Shown: in pieces, positions 59,591 through 64,000 of the stretch | How the letters are laid out: each line of letters opens with the position of its first letter | Numbering within the stretch: position 1 is the stretch's first letter | DNA from: Cynocephalus volans | Taxonomy: Eukaryota > Chordata > Mammalia > Dermoptera > Cynocephalidae | Reading direction: 5' to 3' | DNA length: 64,000 nucleotides | Assembly: GCF_027409185.1 (NCBI RefSeq) | Contig: NC_084462.1 | Span: 157,963,490-158,027,489 of the forward strand | Program-made: the position numbers and the translations under genes | The notes under the pieces: model-generated | The model's input: the letters and a program-made list of their open reading frames with translations, nothing else | The model's database searches: none | Told to the model about the DNA's origin: nothing

Positions 59591-61819
59591 GAATGACAGG
59601 AATGATACGGGGACAGGAGGGAGTAATTAGAATTATTTTGTTATTATAAGGTAGTCACACTACCCAGGAAGTGGTATAATGTTATTTGGAAGTGGACTTG
59701 CAACGAACAAGTGGAATTTGAAATTTAAAATACATTACCATTTACATTAGCACCCCAAGACATGAAATCTTTAGGTATAAATCTAACAAAATATGTATAA
59801 GGTCTATAGAAGGAAAACTACAAAACTCTGAGGAAAGAAATCAAAGAACAAAATAAATGTAGAGAGATTTCCTGTTCATGGACATGAAGACAGTATTGTC
59901 AAGTTGTCAGTTCTTCCCAACTTGATCTACAGATTTAATGCAATCAAAATCATGGCAAGTTATTTTGTAAATACTGACAAATTGATTTTGAAGTTTACAT
60001 GCGGAGGCAAAAGACCTGGAATAGCCAACTTGATACTGAAAAAAGAAAAACAAAGTCAGAGGACGGAGTCTACCCAACTTCAAGATATACTATAAAACTA
60101 CAGTAATCAAGATAGTGTGGTATTGGTGAAAGAACTGATAGATCACTGAAACAGAATAGAGAGCCCAGAAATAGACCCACATAAACATAATTAAATGCTC
60201 CTTGACAAATGAGCAAAAGCAATACAATGGAGAAAAAGATAGCTTTTCAACAAATGGTGCTAGACAACTCCACACACAAAAAAATGAATCTAGACACAGA
60301 CCTTACACCCTTCACAAAAATTAACTCAAAATATATTACAGATCTTAATGTAAAGTGCAAAAATATAAAACTCCTAGAATATAACATAGGAGAAAATCTA
60401 GATGATCTTGGTTTAGGCGATAACTCATGGTTGTAGCACCAAAGGCATGATCCATGAAAGAAAGAATTGATAAGCTGGACTTAATTAAAATTAAAAATTT
60501 CTGCTCTGTGAAAGACACTGTGAAGAGAAAGAAAAGACCAGCCACAAACCTGGAGAAAATATTTGCAAAAGACATCAGATAAAGATAAACTGTTATCCAA
60601 GACAGTTCTTTGTTATCCAACAAAGAGCTCTTAAAATGAAACAAGAACACAAACAACCCAATTGAAAATGGGTCAGAGACTTTAAGAGATACCTCACCGA
60701 AAAAAAAAAAGATGATAAATAAGCATATGAGAAGATGTTCGACAACAGATGTCATCAGAGAAATGCAAATTAAAATGGCCCAAATCCAGAAAACTAACAA
60801 CACCAAATGCTAGTGAGGGTGTGGATCAACAGGAACTTTGGTTTATTGTTAGTGGGAATGCAAATGGTACAGCCACTTTGAACACAGTTTGGCAATATCT
60901 TACAAAATAAGTATACTCTTACCATACAATTCGGCAATTATGGTCCTTAGTATTTACCCAAAGGAGTTGAAAACTTAGGACCACACAAAAGCCTGCACAT
61001 GGATTTTATTGCAGCTTTATTCATAATTGCCAAAACTTAAAAGCAACCAAGATGTCCTTCAGTAGGGGAATGGATAAATAAACTGTGGTACATCCAGTCA
61101 ATGGAATATTATTCCACACTAAAAAAGAAATGAGCTATCAAGCTATTAAAAGACATAGAGGAAGCTTAAATGCATATTCTTAAGTTAAAAAAGCCAATCT
61201 GAAAAGGCTCTATATACTGTATGATTCCAAGTATAAGACTATGGAGACAGTGAAAAGATCAATGGTTGACAGGTGTTAGGTGGTTGAGAGTAATGACTAG
61301 GAGGAGCACAAAGAATGTTTAGGCAGTGAAACCATATGATACCATAGTGAAGGATAAATGTCATTATACATTTGTTCAAGCCCACAGAATATGCAACACC
61401 AAGAGCGAATCCTAATGTAAACTATAGGTTCTAGGTGATAATGATGTGTCGGTGCAGGTTCATGAGTTGTAACAAATGTACCACTGCAATAGGGGATGTT
61501 GCAGCAGGGGGAGGCTACGTATGTGTGGGGACAGGGAAATCTCTGTACTTTCCTCTCAATTTTGTTGTGAACCTAAAGCTCTAAAAAATAACGCCTATTA
61601 AAATTATCTCAGAAAAAGAAAGAAGTATAATCCACGAAGAAGATATAAAAATTGTGAACTTTTATTCATCAGATGATATGGCTTTAAATTTTATAAAGCA
61701 AAGATGATTAGAAATTTGAAGAGAATTTGAGAAACTATAATCAAAAGGGAAATATGATATGCCTCTCTTTCTAACAGATCATCTGATGAAAAGGAATGTG
61801 GAGCATTCCTTTTCCAACT

Positions 61820-61965
61820 TTAATGTGCATAAGTATCACCTCAGTTTTTGTAAAAATGCGGATTCTGATTCCATAGGTCTGGGGCACCAGATTCTGCATT
61901 TCTAACCAAGCTTGCAGATGATGGCTATGGATGCTGGTAGTTTGAGGAGCAAGGATGTAATGGAT
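61820..61965 (-). repeat. MER5A fragment
   Basis: GATTCCATAGGTCTGGGGCA and GCATTTCTAACCAAGCTTGC belong to the MER5A right half. Confidence 0.7.
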
Positions 61966-62262
61966 TTGACTGACACAGGAACTTTGTGCCTTTTCAAAAA
62001 TGTAGTCATTATTTCAAAGGCCAATAACACATAGCTGAAGAAGTTAGATGAAAATTTTCTTAGCTCTTATTATTTCATAATAATAATGAGATTGAAATTA
62101 AATGAGCCATAAATACTCAAGAAGCTAAGAAAAAGAACCACAATATAAGCCAAAAGAAAGGAAGGAACTAATTAAAGATAAAAATGGAAATGCTTATATT
62201 AAAAAAGAATAGCTCAATAGAATTAATAAAACCATGAGTTGTTATTTTAAAAGTTCAATAAA

Positions 62263-62440
62263 GGGCCAGCCCGTGGCTCACTTGGGAGAGTGTGGTGCTG
62301 ATAACGCCAAGGCCACGGGTTCAGATCCCTATATAGGGATGGCCGGTTAGCTCACTTGGGAGAGCGTGGTGCCGACAACACCAAGTCAAGGGTTAAGATC
62401 CCCTTACCAGTCATCTTTTAAAAATAAAATAAAATAAAAT
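62263..62440 (+). mobile_element. CYN-type SINE dimer
   Basis: Nearly consensus dimer (CCAGCCCGTGGCTCAC; joint CCTATATAGGGATGGCCGG). Duplication AAAAGTTCAATAAA at 62249-62262 and, with one mismatch, 62441-62454. Confidence 0.9.
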
Positions 62441-62767
62441 AAAAGGTCAATAAAATAGACAAGCTTCTAGCGAATTTAACAAAGAAGGATTTAAAAAACA
62501 CATACATGATCTCAGAAACGCAAAGTAAGATGTAATCCAATGAGATTATTTTTAAAAGAAAATATAAAAGTACATCTTAATGCCAACAAACTTGAAATCT
62601 AGATTAAAAAATGAAATATTTTTCCTCAGAAGATACGAATTACTAAAATTGACTCAAGAATTAGTAAACCTAAATATATCATAAACTAGAGAAATTTAAA
62701 AGGTAATCAAATTTCAACTTCCTCCCTCACCCCCAAGATATTTGGGCCAAATGGATCTACAGTTAAG

Positions 62768-63440
62768 TTCTGTCAGGGAGCTTCCAGGTTTGTGAACGCA
62801 TGGAGATGCTGGGAGGGTGGCATACCCAGAGAGGGCATGGAGGCTCCTTGTACCCCTCCCCACCGCCCATACCTTGTCCTGGGCATCTGTTCCATTTGGC
62901 TGTTCCTGAGTTACTCAGTCACACCAGGAAAACCTGATGGGCTAACCCTGGTTGCCAGAGTTCAGATAGAGTTTGTAAAATCTTACAAGGATAAAAAAAT
63001 GAAGACTACATCTGCAACATGCATGAGTTTATAATAGATTTTGAATATGGCAGGATGAATTTTCCCATTTTCATCAAGATCTTGGTAAATCAATAATGGG
63101 CAGACCCCATGGAATAGATCTGTTCACGTTGAGAAGTTCACTTGCCATGCTGGGAAAGAATGGAATGGAGGAAAGAAGTTACAAAAGCCTTCATGGTGCC
63201 AGATCACAGAGTGGAAACTCAGGGTTACTCAAGACCTCCAGAGAACTGTAATCTGGACCTGGTATTCTCTCCTCATTGTTTTGCATCGTTCTTGGAGTAA
63301 TCACAATCAGCCCAAGAGATTAATGCCTGACTTTCAAATTAAGAGGGCAGGCCCCAGAGTATTGCCCACCTATTTTGCTGAGCTAGATGCCCATATGCCC
63401 TGCAAAGTACACAGTAAACATTCAAGTGTTGTTAATAATC
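62768..63440 (+). repeat. Unclassified insert, copy B of a dispersed repeat plus open stretch
   Basis: The first 180 bp are related to 21585-21750. The rest includes a 127-codon stop-free stretch (about 63092-63472) that I do not recognise. It interrupts L1 ORF2 sequence. Confidence 0.45.
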
Positions 63441-63635
63441 TTCAGGAAATCTATAATTTCTTTGTAACTTAAACTGCTCCAAAACATAGTGATAAAGGAT
63501 TAACACAACCTTGATACCAAATTTGAAAACTACAGACCAATTTCACTTTTGAATATAGATGTAAATGTCTTAAATAAAATGCAAGAAAAACAGATCTGGA
63601 AGTGTATTAAGTAGGTTTTTAAGAATGCAAGGAAA

Positions 63636-63760
63636 AAGCTAGCCAGTTAACTTAGTTGGTTAGGGCACAGCCTTATAACACCAAGGTCATGGATTCTGAT
63701 CCCTGTACTGGCCAGCCACCAAAAAAAAATAAATAAATAAAAAATAAAACAAACCAAAAA
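63636..63760 (+). mobile_element. CYN-type SINE monomer
   Basis: GCTAGCCAGTTAACTTAGTT with B box GGATTCTGATCC and AAATAAAT tail; duplication AAGAATGCAAGGAAA at 63621-63635 and 63761-63775. Confidence 0.85.
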
Positions 63761-64000
63761 AAGAATGCAAGGAAATTTTGATAGGAAATCTGTTTATGTA
63801 GTTCACAACATTAATTAAATATCACAACAGTAATTAAAGGAGGAAAGAAACATGATAATCTTATGCTTAAAAAGAGAAACATAAATTTTGACATTATTAC
63901 CGATTTTTTAAAAACTTGGTTAGAGTAAAACTAGGACAAGTAAATTAGGACTGGTAAACTAATGGAGGGAAGCTCTTTTTATTCTGATTATGGAAAATTT

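Larger units (their letters stand above)
57251..61615 (+). mobile_element. Old L1 5'UTR/ORF1 region and ORF2 C-terminal part, sense, deleted inside
   Basis: 57251-58780 is L1M 5'UTR-like, interrupted by an LTR at 57373-57719. 58500-59100 holds an ORF1-side segment (AAGAATGCCTTTGATGGGCT, GGAATACCAGAAGGAGAAGA). 59700-61600 is ORF2 C-terminal region ([20 protein letters not shown] near 60330) and 3' end. All frames are broken. Confidence 0.7.
62120..64000 (+). mobile_element. Old L1 ORF2 fragment, sense, interrupted, running off the window
   Basis: Readable ORF2 traces: NRQASSEFNKEGF-like near 62450, PHPQDIWAKWIYS near 62740, and KLQTNFTF near 63530. Interrupted by a CYN dimer (62263-62440), an unclassified insert (about 62768-63440) and a CYN monomer (63636-63760). 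Confidence 0.6.

Noticed and set aside
60345-60806. 153-codon minus-strand frame
   Set aside because: Antisense shadow of L1 ORF2 C-terminal sequence.
61600-64000. Further NOXRED1 exons
   Set aside because: No minus-strand segment with paired splice sites and protein-like frame could be supported by eye; most of the sequence is L1.

Overview
This is nuclear DNA of a placental mammal: spliced genes, a CpG island, L1, L2, MIR, MER5A, MER20 and MaLR LTR repeats. Gene order and protein content match the segment of human chromosome 14q24.3 that holds TMED8, SAMD15 and NOXRED1. There is no Alu. The abundant SINE is instead a tRNA-Ile-derived monomer or dimer (about 20 copies or fragments, most with target-site duplications). 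This fits my memory of the CYN family of colugos (Dermoptera), so a flying lemur such as Galeopterus or Cynocephalus is the best guess. That assignment rests on recall, not on a search.

Layout. Positions about 212-40273 hold TMED8 on the minus strand: a probable 6.8-kb 3'UTR (212-7004), then coding exons at 7005-7222, 8544-8849, 9066-9192, 10944-11073, 16759-16840 and 40156-40273. The six exons join in frame to give 326 residues. Intron 1 is 23 kb and is the main repeat sink: a broken ABCG2 retrocopy (21766-23800), an L1 with an inverted 5' part (23870-27440), a solo LTR inside another old L1 (30157-30887), and many CYN copies.

Positions about 39450-40680 form a CpG island that serves as a head-to-head promoter; the TMED8 and SAMD15 start codons are 365 bp apart. 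SAMD15 runs on the plus strand in three coding exons (40638-42542, 43274-43372, 51278-51514). It encodes 746 residues: a long Glu/Pro/Lys/Thr-rich repeat region followed by a C-terminal SAM domain.

Positions 51515-64000 are the convergent flank. A 58-codon open segment on the minus strand (53684-53858) has a strong splice acceptor, a stop codon and a polyadenylation signal. It is best read as the last coding exon of NOXRED1, which lies tail to tail with SAMD15 in other mammals. The remaining sequence to the right edge is mostly old L1 (plus strand), a solo LTR, and an internally deleted L1-derived insertion of 1447 bp with a perfect 15-bp duplication.

TMED8 and SAMD15 share a promoter but have no shown pathway in common. 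TMED8 carries a cytosolic GOLD domain; SAMD15 is a SAM-domain protein that I recall as testis-enriched. The most unusual material is mobile DNA: the composite L1 derivative, the CpG-rich CYN subtype, nested and microscopic SINE insertions, and an unclassified repeat with a 127-codon open stretch.
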